Below, in pieces: positions 39,693 to 48,757 of a DNA stretch of 64,000 bases. The DNA lies in the NCBI GenBank assembly GCA_019634635.1, contig JAHCBB010000001.1, positions 248,001 to 312,000 of the forward strand, written 5' to 3'. A program made the translations under genes and the position numbers. Each line of letters opens with the position of its first letter. Positions within the stretch are counted from its first letter, which is position 1. Below the pieces are notes generated by a model. It was not told where the DNA came from and did no database searches. It saw only the letters and a list, made by a program, of their open reading frames with translations. This DNA is from Verrucomicrobiia bacterium. GTDB lineage: Bacteria > Verrucomicrobiota > Verrucomicrobiia > Limisphaerales > UBA9464.

Positions 39693-39950
39693 CAAGTCGG
39701 GAGCGTTGCCTGCATTGAGGCTGCGACCGGCAACGGTTTGGACGCAACCTGGGATGCGGGGCGCCGGAGGACTCCGGGTGCCGGGAAATTCGGACGGGCG
39801 GTTCTGGAGTTGGAATCTCATCGAGTTCGCAGCGTCTGCGACGGTCGGTCTTCGGGCCCGATGGCGCTCACCGAAAATTGTCTGATTCCACTGTAAAATT
39901 GCGCTGCGTTTCCAGTTTCGCGGTGCCCGGTGCGCGCAATCGGCAATGGC

Positions 39951-39975
39951 TCACCCGAACGGGGGATGCACGTGA
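39951..39975 (+). promoter_or_regulatory. 17-base promoter element shared with 47839
   Basis: TCACCCGAACGGGGGAT at 39951-39967 is identical to 47839-47855. Both are followed within 3-4 bases by ACGTG. The centre is a palindrome, CCCGAACGGG. It lies about 60 bases before the ATG at 40037, inside the 344-base divergent gap (39693-40036) between this gene and the giant repeat protein. Confidence 0.6.
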
Positions 39976-40036
39976 GAACGGGAGTGGCTATCAGGACCTG
40001 CATCTCACCAGTCCCGTCCGAAACCCCTGCCATGCC

Positions 40037-43000
40037 ATGACCTCACACCTCTCCTTCCCACGGAATCGGTCCGCCCTTCGACTCAGCCCTTGGGTCACCG
40101 GGTGCCTCTGCGGAGGGGTGGTGTTCTGCGGGGCCCGGTTGGCGGCGCAATCGGATCGCGTGGTCCTCACGCCGGCTCCCGGGTATTCGATCACCTGGGA
40201 CGGCAACAACGGCGGCTTCAGGGATCCGGAGCCGGGAGCCGGGCCGGCGGCCAATGATGCGCTGGCGTCGTCGGGCACCGTGGCCTTTGCCAGTTCGTCG
40301 TTCCTGCCGGGTGGCATTCACGATGCGATCAACGTGAATGACGGCTACTACGGGAACAGTTCGAGCTGGATTGCAGACTTTACCGTGCCGGATCCCGAGC
40401 CGTTTGTCGGGCTGAGCTTTGGGCGGACCGTGCCGGTGGGCAGCATCGCCTGGTCCCGGGACAACGGGGATGACGCCGAGCGAACGCCGCCCGGGCCGTT
40501 CACGGACCGCGCGGTCGGGGTATACACCCTGCAGTGGACCCGGGTATCGTTCCCGGACGCATTCACGCCGGAGACCGGGGATGCCGACACCGGTTGGGTG
40601 ACTCTGGGGACCGTGGAGTATCTGCCGGGGGCGGACAGCGTGCTCTTCGCGGCGCATCTGCGGCATCGGTTTGATGTGGCATTCGAGGGTGCGGCGATCC
40701 CGGCCACCGGGTTGCGTTTGCGGGTTTCGGACGTCGGGATCTGCGTGGATGAGATCGAGGTCAATCCGCCTGCGGATCCTGTGCCTCCGATCAGCAGCCT
40801 GATTGCCGTACAGGCGGCGCCGGGCTTCGGATTCTCCTGGGATGGCAATGACGGGGCTTTTCAGGACCCGGGCTCGCCGGCATTGGCGCCGGACAATCGC
40901 GGACTGGCCAGTCGGGGTACGGTGGCGTTTGGGAGCAGCGAATTCGGTGCGGGAGTCCATCTCGTCAGCCACATCAATGATGGCCGGTACGGCAACTCCC
41001 GGAGCTGGATTGCCTCGCCAGGGGATCCGACGCCGTTCATCGGGCTGGATTTTGGGGAACTCATCGAGGTGCGGAACATCGCCTGGAGCCGTGACAACGG
41101 GGATGACGCCGGCGACTGTTGCGGCGGGGAACTTCGGGACCGGGCGCTGGGCACCTACACCGTCCAGATCACCCGCGTGGCCGCCCCGGGCGTCGCCACC
41201 CCCGAGACCGGAGATGCCGCCACGGGCTGGGTCACGGTGGGCACCGCGGAGTACAAGGCGGAGGGTCTCGCGTTCCGTCCGCACCTGCGCCACAGCTTTG
41301 ACGTGGGCGAGGGCGGCCAACCGGTGGCCGCGACCGGTCTGCGGATCCGGGTGTCCGATCCGGGCATGGCCTTGGACGAACTCGAGGTGAACGTCAACCC
41401 GGCACTGCAAGCCCTGGCGGACGGGCTGATCGTGCTGGAAAGCGAACCGGGATACACGCTGACCTGGGATGGCAATGACGGGGAGTTCTTCAGTCCAAAC
41501 CCCGGGGCCGGACCGCCCGACAACGTCGCGCTGGCGGCCCGCGGCGCGACGGCCTTCGGCAGCGGCCAGTTGTTTCCGCCTGGATCCATCCACGCGATGC
41601 CCAATGTGATTGACGGCCTGTACGGCAACAGCGCCAGCTGGATTCCGGGTCCGGAGGAGGTGGATCCCGCGGTGGACCCGGGTTCGGAACCGTTCATTGG
41701 CGTGCGATTTGCCGGGCCGGTGGCCATGGCCAGCCTCGCCTGGGGCCGCGACAACGGGAACAATCCGGGGGACTGCTGCGGCGGGCAGCTCACCGATCGC
41801 TGGGAGGGCACCTACACGGTGCAGGTGACGACGGTGGCGGACGCCGGGGTCGCGACCCTGGAGACGGGGGATCCCGCCACCGGTTGGGCCACGGTGGGAG
41901 CGGTCACCTACACCGGGGCCGCCGCCCCAAACTTCAATCCCTGGCTCCGCCACCGGTTTGACCTGGCGCGGGGCGGGGAACCCATCATGGCGACCGCGGT
42001 GCGTTTGCGGGTTTCCAATCCGGGCGTCTGCATTGATGAAATCGAGGTCAATCCCGTCACGGGCGTCCGGCCTGCAATCGAGATCGCCGCCGCGCCGGGA
42101 TACTCGGTGGACTGGAACGGCAACCAGGGACGATTTTCAACGGACGCCTCGCCGGCGTTCGCGCCGGACAATGCGGCCCTTGCGAGTCGCGGCAGTGTCG
42201 CCTTTGGCAGCAGCGAGTTTGGCGCCGACGTCCACCTCATCGCGCACATCAACGACGGGCGTTATGGCAATTCCCGAAGCTGGATCGCCCGGTTCACGGA
42301 TCCCGTGGATCCCGACCCCTTCATCGGGGTGCGGTTTCCAGGCCTTCTGGATCTTCGCTCGATTGCCTGGAGCCGGGACAACGGCGACGCCACCGACTGT
42401 TGCGGGGGTGAGCTGATGGATCGCGCGGTGGGCACCTACACCCTGCAGGTGACGACCGTTGCCCTACCCGGCCTCAACACTCCCGAAGCCGGCACTCCCG
42501 ACCAGGGCTGGGTGACCCTTGGCACCGTCACATACACCGGACAGGAGGACTCGCGATTCCGACCGCACCTGCGTCATCGGTTCGAGGTCCGCGCCAACGG
42601 CCAGCCGATTCCGGCGACGGGGTTGCGGGTGAAGGTGTCGGATCCCGGCATGGCCTTGGATGAGCTGGAGGTGAACGTCGGGCTGGCGGACGAAGGGGAG
42701 GCCTTGAGCCTGATGGGAGCCAACGGGGTGCGCATCACCTGGGATGGCAACGACGGCGACTTTTACGACCCGGGGGATGGGGCGGCGGCGCCGGATCATC
42801 TCGGGCTCGCCAGTCGGGGCGTGACCGCCTTTGGGAGTTCCGAATTCGGGGCGGGAGTTCACCTGATCGAGCACATCAATGACGGGTTGTACGGCAACAG
42901 CCGGAGCTGGATTGCCGACTTCCTGCAGCCGGATCCGGAGCCGTACATCGGGCTGTCCTTTGGCGGACCGTTGACCTTCGGCAGCATCGCCTGGGGCCGC

Positions 43001-43495
43001 GACAACGGGAACGACCCCGGCGATTGCTGCGGCGGCCAGCTCACCGACCGCTGGGGCGGGCAGTACACGTTGCAGATCACCTCGGTCGCGGGCGTCGGAT
43101 GGGACACCCCGGATACCGGCGATCCGGCCACCGGGTGGCAGACCATCGCCGTGGTGGACTACAAGCAGGCGGCCCCGCCGGAGTTCCGCCCGTGGCTGCG
43201 GCACCGGTTCGATTTCAGCCGGGATGGACAGCCCCTGACGGCCACCGGCCTGCGCGTGAAGGTGTCGGACGTTGGGACGTGCATGGATGAACTAGAGGTG
43301 TACGCCCCGGCCGCCGCCCCCCCGGTCCTGGAGATCCGCGACGGGGCGACCGGCCTGCTCCTCATCTGGACCGGCGGCGGTACCCTGCGGTCCGCGCCAA
43401 CCGCGTCCGGTCCTTGGACCACCGAACCCGGCGCCACCAGTCCGCATCCGGTCGTTCCGGATGGGCCGGAACGGTATTTCCAGGTGCTGGAATAA
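40037..43495 (+). CDS. Exported protein with five discoidin-like modules
   Basis: A 1152-residue protein. ATG 40037 gives a signal peptide (LSPWVTGCLCGGVVFCGARLAAQ). Five modules of about 205-215 residues follow, starting near 40160, 40800, 41430, 42075 and 42705. Each opens with a WDGNXGXF-type motif and continues with H-X-N-D-G-X-Y-G-N-S-X-S-W-I. It then has a WXRDNG loop, carrying a vicinal Cys pair (GDCCGG or similar) in modules 2-5, and ends with ATGLRXRVSD ... DELEVN. The fold is probably a discoidin/F5-8C jelly roll that binds carbohydrate. The last 60 residues resemble the C-terminal tail of other secreted proteins of this phylum. The next gene, a sensor kinase with the same module, starts 42 bases on, after an imperfect hairpin at about 43503-43525. 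Confidence 0.8.
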   Translation: MTSHLSFPRNRSALRLSPWVTGCLCGGVVFCGARLAAQSDRVVLTPAPGYSITWDGNNGGFRDPEPGAGPAANDALASSGTVAFASSSFLPGGIHDAINVNDGYYGNSSSWIADFTVPDPEPFVGLSFGRTVPVGSIAWSRDNGDDAERTPPGPFTDRAVGVYTLQWTRVSFPDAFTPETGDADTGWVTLGTVEYLPGADSVLFAAHLRHRFDVAFEGAAIPATGLRLRVSDVGICVDEIEVNPPADPVPPISSLIAVQAAPGFGFSWDGNDGAFQDPGSPALAPDNRGLASRGTVAFGSSEFGAGVHLVSHINDGRYGNSRSWIASPGDPTPFIGLDFGELIEVRNIAWSRDNGDDAGDCCGGELRDRALGTYTVQITRVAAPGVATPETGDAATGWVTVGTAEYKAEGLAFRPHLRHSFDVGEGGQPVAATGLRIRVSDPGMALDELEVNVNPALQALADGLIVLESEPGYTLTWDGNDGEFFSPNPGAGPPDNVALAARGATAFGSGQLFPPGSIHAMPNVIDGLYGNSASWIPGPEEVDPAVDPGSEPFIGVRFAGPVAMASLAWGRDNGNNPGDCCGGQLTDRWEGTYTVQVTTVADAGVATLETGDPATGWATVGAVTYTGAAAPNFNPWLRHRFDLARGGEPIMATAVRLRVSNPGVCIDEIEVNPVTGVRPAIEIAAAPGYSVDWNGNQGRFSTDASPAFAPDNAALASRGSVAFGSSEFGADVHLIAHINDGRYGNSRSWIARFTDPVDPDPFIGVRFPGLLDLRSIAWSRDNGDATDCCGGELMDRAVGTYTLQVTTVALPGLNTPEAGTPDQGWVTLGTVTYTGQEDSRFRPHLRHRFEVRANGQPIPATGLRVKVSDPGMALDELEVNVGLADEGEALSLMGANGVRITWDGNDGDFYDPGDGAAAPDHLGLASRGVTAFGSSEFGAGVHLIEHINDGLYGNSRSWIADFLQPDPEPYIGLSFGGPLTFGSIAWGRDNGNDPGDCCGGQLTDRWGGQYTLQITSVAGVGWDTPDTGDPATGWQTIAVVDYKQAAPPEFRPWLRHRFDFSRDGQPLTATGLRVKVSDVGTCMDELEVYAPAAAPPVLEIRDGATGLLLIWTGGGTLRSAPTASGPWTTEPGATSPHPVVPDGPERYFQVLE

Positions 43496-43537
43496 TTCGG
43501 TTGAACCCGCTCTGGCGGGGTTCGAGCCTGCCAGGGC

Positions 43538-46500
43538 ATGGGGAGACTCGGGAGCGAGGAGGTTGTCGGATCGCCGGGGGGTGCCGAAGGTCCGGCGGGT
43601 ACGCCTCGCGCCACGGGCTTGAATGGGACCGCCTCTCCGCGTGGCCGATGGCGCTGTCTCTCCGCGGTGGCCTTGCTGTCCGTTGCGGCCGCCGGTGCCG
43701 CGGAGTTGCGTCCACCGGTGCATCCCCGGCGCAATGTGGATGAATTTGAGCCCGTGCCGGCGCGGTGGGTTCGCTTCACCATCCTCAAGACCAACGGCAG
43801 CGAACCCTGTCTGGACGAGCTGGAGATCTTCACGGCGGGATCCCCGCCGGAGAACGTTGCCCTCGCTGGCGCCGGAGCGCGCACGACGGTATCCGGAACG
43901 ATGGCCGGCTACGCGATCCACCGGCAGGAACACCTGAATGACGGTTTGTACGGCAATGCCCGGAGCTGGATCGCCGACACGGTGGGCGCTGGCTGGGTCG
44001 TGGTGGAACTGCCGCGGGTGGAATTCGTGCGGCGGGTGGTCTGGGGCCGGGATCGCGAGGGCCGTTTTCTGGATCGCTTGCCGACCGCATATCGCATTGA
44101 GGTGGCCACCGAGCCCGATGTCTGGAAGACGGTGGCATCCTCGGACGACCGCCGTCCCCTGGAGGTGGGCGGGACCCTTGCCGGTGCGAATCCGTCACAC
44201 CGCTTCGCGATCAACCGGTTCGCCCCGGTGGAAACCACGCTGGCGCCTGCGGTGCCCTCCGGACCGCCCGCGGAATACGCCATACGGGTCTGGCAGATTG
44301 AGGATGGACTGCCTGCCAATACGATCACGGCGCTGCTGCCCTCGCGGGAGGGTTATTTGTGGCTCGGCACCTACAACGGGCTGGCGCGGTTCGACGGGGC
44401 GCGATTTGTGGCCTTCGGCGAAGCGGACGGCCTCGCGAATCCGCACATTTCCTGCCTGTGGGAGGACGGCGAGGGCGTTCTCTGGGCCGGCACCGAGGGC
44501 GGTGGACTGGTCCGTTGGGATGGCCGGGAATTCTCGACCTTCACGGTGGCGGACGGGCTGTCCGACAACTTCATCCTGGCGCTCGCTGGCGATGCTTCGG
44601 GGCGCCTGTGGGTCGGCACGCGGTCGGGATTGGACCGTCTGGATCCGGGCGGTGGCATTCACCGGCGGGTCGTCCCGGCGCTGGGAAGCGCCGCGGTGTC
44701 GCGGCTGGTCCCCCATCGGGGCGGCGACCTGTGGGCCTTCGCGGGTGGGTTCGGGCTGCTGCACGACGGGCGGTGGCTGCCGCCGCCCTTCGAGGGGGAA
44801 CCGGCCGCCTTTACCTCCCTGACGGCGCTGCACGAGGGGCCCAGCGGTGCGTTGTGGATCGGCGGCGCCAACGGGTACGTGGCCCGGCTCCACGATGGCG
44901 TGGCGTCGGTGATGGGACGCGACGAGGGGTTCCATCCGGACCTGGTCACCGAACTCTGCGAGACCCGCTCGGGAGATCTCTGGGTGGGGACGGTCTCGGG
45001 CGGACTCAGCCGCCTTCGGGATGGCCGCTTCCTGACGCTGACCACCCAGGATGGCCTGCCCCACAATTCGATACGCGCACTGGCGGAGGATGCGGAGGGC
45101 AGCCTGTGGGCGGGCACCCAGGGGGGGGGCCTGCTGCGTCTGCGACCGCGTCCCTTCACGACCCACACCACCGCCCATGGCCTGTCGCACAATGTGGTGA
45201 TGTCATTCGCCGAGGGACCGGAGGGGCAGGTGTGGATCGGCTCCAACTGCGGTGGCCTCAATGTCTGGCAGGACGGCCGGGTGACCGGCTACGCCGCCCA
45301 CTTCCTGCTGGACAACGAATGCATCTGGCCGTTGCTGACGGGATGCGGGGGGCGCCTGTGGATTGGTTCCTGGGGTGGCGGCCTTTTCGAGCTCAATGAG
45401 GGACGGCTGAAAAATCACCTCGTGGCCGACGGGCTCTCCGACGACATCCTTCTTGCGCTGGCGGAGGATGCGGAAGGGGCGTTGTGGATCGGAACGTTTG
45501 CCGGCGGGTTGAACCGGTTGTTGGATGGCCGGTTCACGGTGTTCAGACGCGCGGATGGTCTGGCCAGCGACACTGTGACGGCATTGTTGCCGGAGTCTTC
45601 CGGGGTTCTTTGGATTGGCACCGGCGGCGGGGGACTTCAGCGGTTTGATGGGGGACGCTTCACGGGATGGCGGCGCACGGATGGCCTCGCCAGCGACTTC
45701 GTGCGCACGCTGCACCAAGACGCGCAGGGCCGGCTGTGGGTCGGAACGGCGGGCGGGCTGAGCCTCATCATGAACGGCCGGTGCCACACGTTTACTCCAG
45801 AACACGGGCTGATGGACCCGGTCATTTCACAGATCCTTGAGGACGGTAAGGGACACCTTTGGCTTGGGTCGCAGCAGGGGATCAGCCGGGTGGGAATTGA
45901 CGATCTGCTGGCGGTGGCGGCAGGACGCGCGCCCGCGGTGACCCCCATCTCCTTTGGACGGGAGGAGGGCATGGAAAGTGCGGAATGCACCGGCGGATTT
46001 CATCCGGCCGGTCTTCGGACCCGGGACGGCACGCTTTGGTTTTCAACCGTGAAGGGGTTTGTCCGCATGGATCCGGACGAGGTCCGCGTCAACAGGATCG
46101 CCCCTCCGGTACGCATCGAGGACGTGCTGGTGGACGGCCATCCGGAGGGGACGGCGGGGATGTCATTGCGTCTGCCCGTGCGCACGCGGCGTCTCGAAAT
46201 CCGCTACACGGCGCTCAGCCTCGCGGCACCCTCAAAGGTGCGGTTTCGCTACCGACTGGAGGGCCTGGAAGAGGACTGGGTGGATGCCGGTGGACGCCGG
46301 TCGGCGGTCTACACCCATTTGCCGGCGGGACAGTTCCGCTTCCAGGTCCTGGCGAGCAACAACGACGGCGTCTGGAATTTGGAGGGGGCGATGCTGCCCG
46401 TGTCGGTGCTTCCCCCCTTCTGGCAGACCTGGTGGTTCCTCGGTGTGGCCACGGTTGCGGGTCTGGGTCTGTCGGCCGGCGGTGTGCGTCTGGTTGCCCT

Positions 46501-47191
46501 TCGGAAGTTGCGGGCCCGGCTGAGGCATCTGGAGGCGCAGCATGCGCTGGAGCGGGAGCGGACCCGCATCGCCCGGGACATTCATGATGATCTCGGGGCC
46601 GGGCTGACCCAGATCGCCCTGCTGAGCGCCCTCGGCGAGCGTCACAGCGGGGATCCCGCGGAATCCGCAGGTCATTTCCGGCAGATTGGCACCCGCGCAC
46701 GGGCCATCGTGCAGTCGGCGGATGCCATCGTCTGGGCCGTCAACCCCACCAACGACAGCCTGGATCATCTGGCCGATTACCTGGCCCAGCATGCCCGGGA
46801 CTTCCTGGGAGCCGCAGGGATCCGATGCCGGATCGAATTCCCCGACACATTCCCCGGGGTCGCCCTGACCGCCGAGGTGCGGCATGCGCTCTTCCTGGCG
46901 ACCAAGGAGGCGTTGCACAATGTGGTGAAGCATGCCCGCGCGACGGAGGTCTGGCTGCGGCTTTCCGTGGACGCGGACCGCCTGAGCCTCGTCGTCGAGG
47001 ACGATGGCTGCGGCCTGCCGGCGGGTTTCGGCGACGGCGCCGCCGGCAACGGCATCGGTAATCTCCGGCGCCGCCTCGGCGAACTGGGGGGCGCGGCGGC
47101 ATTCGAGCAACGGCAAGGGGGAGGTGCGAAGGTCCGGCTGACCGTGCCCCTGCGGCCGGTCCGGGTTGCCGACAGAATCCAGCCGTCCTGA
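43538..47191 (+). CDS. Propeller sensor histidine kinase with an N-terminal discoidin-like module
   Basis: A 1217-residue sensor. After a signal-like segment (residues 41-55) comes a discoidin-like module (about 70-220: [36 protein letters not shown]). Residues about 245-800 are two-component regulator propeller repeats (GYLWLGTYNGLARFDG, GSLWAGTQGGGLLRL and more), with a Y_Y_Y domain at about 865-950. One transmembrane helix near 965-985 leads to a HisKA_3 dimerisation domain (RTRIARDIHDDLGAGLTQ, His near 1015) and a HATPase domain (DDGCGLP, GNGIGNLRRRL). It is thus a NarX/LytS-type kinase reading an extracellular ligand through the module and propeller. Its LuxR-type regulator starts 3 bases after the stop. 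Confidence 0.93.
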   Translation: MGRLGSEEVVGSPGGAEGPAGTPRATGLNGTASPRGRWRCLSAVALLSVAAAGAAELRPPVHPRRNVDEFEPVPARWVRFTILKTNGSEPCLDELEIFTAGSPPENVALAGAGARTTVSGTMAGYAIHRQEHLNDGLYGNARSWIADTVGAGWVVVELPRVEFVRRVVWGRDREGRFLDRLPTAYRIEVATEPDVWKTVASSDDRRPLEVGGTLAGANPSHRFAINRFAPVETTLAPAVPSGPPAEYAIRVWQIEDGLPANTITALLPSREGYLWLGTYNGLARFDGARFVAFGEADGLANPHISCLWEDGEGVLWAGTEGGGLVRWDGREFSTFTVADGLSDNFILALAGDASGRLWVGTRSGLDRLDPGGGIHRRVVPALGSAAVSRLVPHRGGDLWAFAGGFGLLHDGRWLPPPFEGEPAAFTSLTALHEGPSGALWIGGANGYVARLHDGVASVMGRDEGFHPDLVTELCETRSGDLWVGTVSGGLSRLRDGRFLTLTTQDGLPHNSIRALAEDAEGSLWAGTQGGGLLRLRPRPFTTHTTAHGLSHNVVMSFAEGPEGQVWIGSNCGGLNVWQDGRVTGYAAHFLLDNECIWPLLTGCGGRLWIGSWGGGLFELNEGRLKNHLVADGLSDDILLALAEDAEGALWIGTFAGGLNRLLDGRFTVFRRADGLASDTVTALLPESSGVLWIGTGGGGLQRFDGGRFTGWRRTDGLASDFVRTLHQDAQGRLWVGTAGGLSLIMNGRCHTFTPEHGLMDPVISQILEDGKGHLWLGSQQGISRVGIDDLLAVAAGRAPAVTPISFGREEGMESAECTGGFHPAGLRTRDGTLWFSTVKGFVRMDPDEVRVNRIAPPVRIEDVLVDGHPEGTAGMSLRLPVRTRRLEIRYTALSLAAPSKVRFRYRLEGLEEDWVDAGGRRSAVYTHLPAGQFRFQVLASNNDGVWNLEGAMLPVSVLPPFWQTWWFLGVATVAGLGLSAGGVRLVALRKLRARLRHLEAQHALERERTRIARDIHDDLGAGLTQIALLSALGERHSGDPAESAGHFRQIGTRARAIVQSADAIVWAVNPTNDSLDHLADYLAQHARDFLGAAGIRCRIEFPDTFPGVALTAEVRHALFLATKEALHNVVKHARATEVWLRLSVDADRLSLVVEDDGCGLPAGFGDGAAGNGIGNLRRRLGELGGAAAFEQRQGGGAKVRLTVPLRPVRVADRIQPS

Positions 47192-47194
47192 CGC

Positions 47195-47821
47195 ATGGCG
47201 ATCCGGGTGGCCATTGTGGAGGATGATCCGCATGTCGGGGCGGCGCTGGCGCGCTTGGTGGACGAGGCTCCCGGGTTCCGGTGCGCCGGCGTCCACGCCT
47301 CCGGAGAAGCCGCCCTCCCGGCCCTCGGGCGTCAGCCGCCGGATGCCGTCCTCATGGACATCCACCTGCCAGGGATGTCCGGGGTGGAATGTGTGCAGCG
47401 GCTCAAGCAGTTCGCACCGAAGACCGAGGTCATCATGCTGACGGTCTATGACGATGGTGCCCTGATCTTCCAGGCGCTCCAGGCCGGTGCCAGCGGCTAT
47501 CTGCTGAAGCGGGCCACCCCGGAGGAGATCCTCAGGGCCATCCAGGAGGTCCGCCAGGGCGGGGCTCCGATGTCCACGGCGATCGCCCGCAAGGTGGTGC
47601 AGTCGTTCCGAAAGCAGGGACGTTCGCCCCGGGAATCCGAGAACCTCACGCCCCGGGAGGAGGAGGTGCTCACCTACGTGGCGCGGGGCTACATCAACAA
47701 GGAAATTGCCGACCTCATGGGCGTCGGCGTGGAGACCGTCCGCACCCACCTCAAGAGCATCTACGACAAGCTGCACGTGCGCTCCCGGACCGCGGCGGCC
47801 ATGAAGTACTTCCGGCGATGA
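47195..47821 (+). CDS. NarL/LuxR-type response regulator
   Basis: A 208-residue regulator. The receiver domain has D55 (AVLMDIHLPGMSG) and K105 (GYLLKRATPEE). The LuxR helix-turn-helix is at about 148-205 (LTPREEEVLTYVARGYINKE, VETVRTHLKSIYDKLHV). Its partner is the propeller kinase it follows by 3 bases. The DNA element repeated at 39951 and 47839, before two operons that carry the same extracellular module, is a candidate target. That link is inference. Confidence 0.96.
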   Translation: MAIRVAIVEDDPHVGAALARLVDEAPGFRCAGVHASGEAALPALGRQPPDAVLMDIHLPGMSGVECVQRLKQFAPKTEVIMLTVYDDGALIFQALQAGASGYLLKRATPEEILRAIQEVRQGGAPMSTAIARKVVQSFRKQGRSPRESENLTPREEEVLTYVARGYINKEIADLMGVGVETVRTHLKSIYDKLHVRSRTAAAMKYFRR

Positions 47822-47833
47822 GCCGCAGCGGAT

Positions 47834-47864
47834 CCCGTTCACCCGAACGGGGGATTGGACGTGG
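47834..47864 (+). promoter_or_regulatory. Second copy of the 17-base element, within a hairpin
   Basis: Positions 47839-47855 are identical to 39951-39967, with ACGTG following at 47859. Here the motif is also the right part of a 7-bp hairpin (CCCGTTC-ACCC-GAACGGG, 47834-47851), 13 bases after the regulator stop. It may therefore act both as an operator and as an attenuator. It lies about 60-70 bases before the ATG at 47924. Confidence 0.6.
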
Positions 47865-47923
47865 CGCATGCCGCTCTACCTTGGGAATGATTCCGGGTGT
47901 GGTCCCCGGCAACGCATGCGCTC

Positions 47924-48757
47924 ATGAACCGGTTTTTCTCCCGATGTTCCCGGCCCGTCCGCCGGGGGTTCACCTTGATCGAGCTGCTGGTGGTGGTGGC
48001 CATCATCGCGATCCTTGCCGGCCTGCTCCTGCCCTCCCTTGGCAAGGCGCGATCCAAGGCGGAAGGCATCCAGTGCCTCAGCAATCTGCGGCAGTTGACC
48101 CTGGGGTGGATCCAGTACGCCGGGGACCATGCCGACCAGCTGGTGTGGAACGACATGGAGGACCAGCGCTCGGGATGGATCCGCGGGATCATTGATTACA
48201 ATCCCAACAACGAGCACAACACGAACGTGGCGTACCTGCGCGATCCCCAGTATGCCAAGCTCTGGCCCTATACCGGCGCGACCGGCATCTACAAATGCCC
48301 TGCGGATCGCAGCCGGGTCGTGATCCGCGGCCGGCCGTATCCCCGGGTCCGCAGTCTGTCGCTGAGCCAGGCGATGAACTCGCGCAACGACTGGCTCAGT
48401 TTCCTGACCCAGCGTCCGTACCGCGTGTTTCGAAGGCTCTCCGACATCACCCAGATGGGTCACTCCGAGGCGTTCGTCTTCATTGATGAACATCCCGACG
48501 GCATCAATTTCGGCGATTTTGCGGTGGCGATGAACGACGGGGTGGCCCCGACCCGGATCCACATCATTGACTACCCGGCCAGCACCCACAACGGGGCCGG
48601 CGGGCTGAGCTTCGCCGACGGGCACGCGGAGGTTCACCGGTGGCTGGATCCCCGCACCCGGCCGCCGGTGCAGAACCGATCCATGCAGCTGGTCGTGCCG
48701 TCCCCGCGCAACGTGGACATGATCTACCTCTCGCAGCACGCTTCGATCCGCGAATGA
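47924..48757 (+). CDS. Prepilin-like H-X9-DG protein
   Basis: A 277-residue pseudopilin of the type abundant in Planctomycetes and Verrucomicrobia. ATG 47924 gives [20 protein letters not shown]: a short basic leader, the prepilin peptidase site G-F-T-L-I-E, and a hydrophobic helix ([17 protein letters not shown]). The C-terminal part has the H-X9-DG motif ([13 protein letters not shown]). Such proteins are processed by PilD and may form a pseudopilus or a secretion-linked scaffold. It overlaps the PSCyt gene by 4 bases (ATGA), and that gene overlaps the DUF1501 gene, so the three are one operon. The 102-base gap before it holds the shared 17-base element. Confidence 0.92.
   Translation: MNRFFSRCSRPVRRGFTLIELLVVVAIIAILAGLLLPSLGKARSKAEGIQCLSNLRQLTLGWIQYAGDHADQLVWNDMEDQRSGWIRGIIDYNPNNEHNTNVAYLRDPQYAKLWPYTGATGIYKCPADRSRVVIRGRPYPRVRSLSLSQAMNSRNDWLSFLTQRPYRVFRRLSDITQMGHSEAFVFIDEHPDGINFGDFAVAMNDGVAPTRIHIIDYPASTHNGAGGLSFADGHAEVHRWLDPRTRPPVQNRSMQLVVPSPRNVDMIYLSQHASIRE

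Noticed and set aside
43503..43525. Hairpin after the five-module gene as a terminator
   Set aside because: The stem needs a bulge and there is no T tract. The kinase starts 13 bases later, so read-through is more likely.
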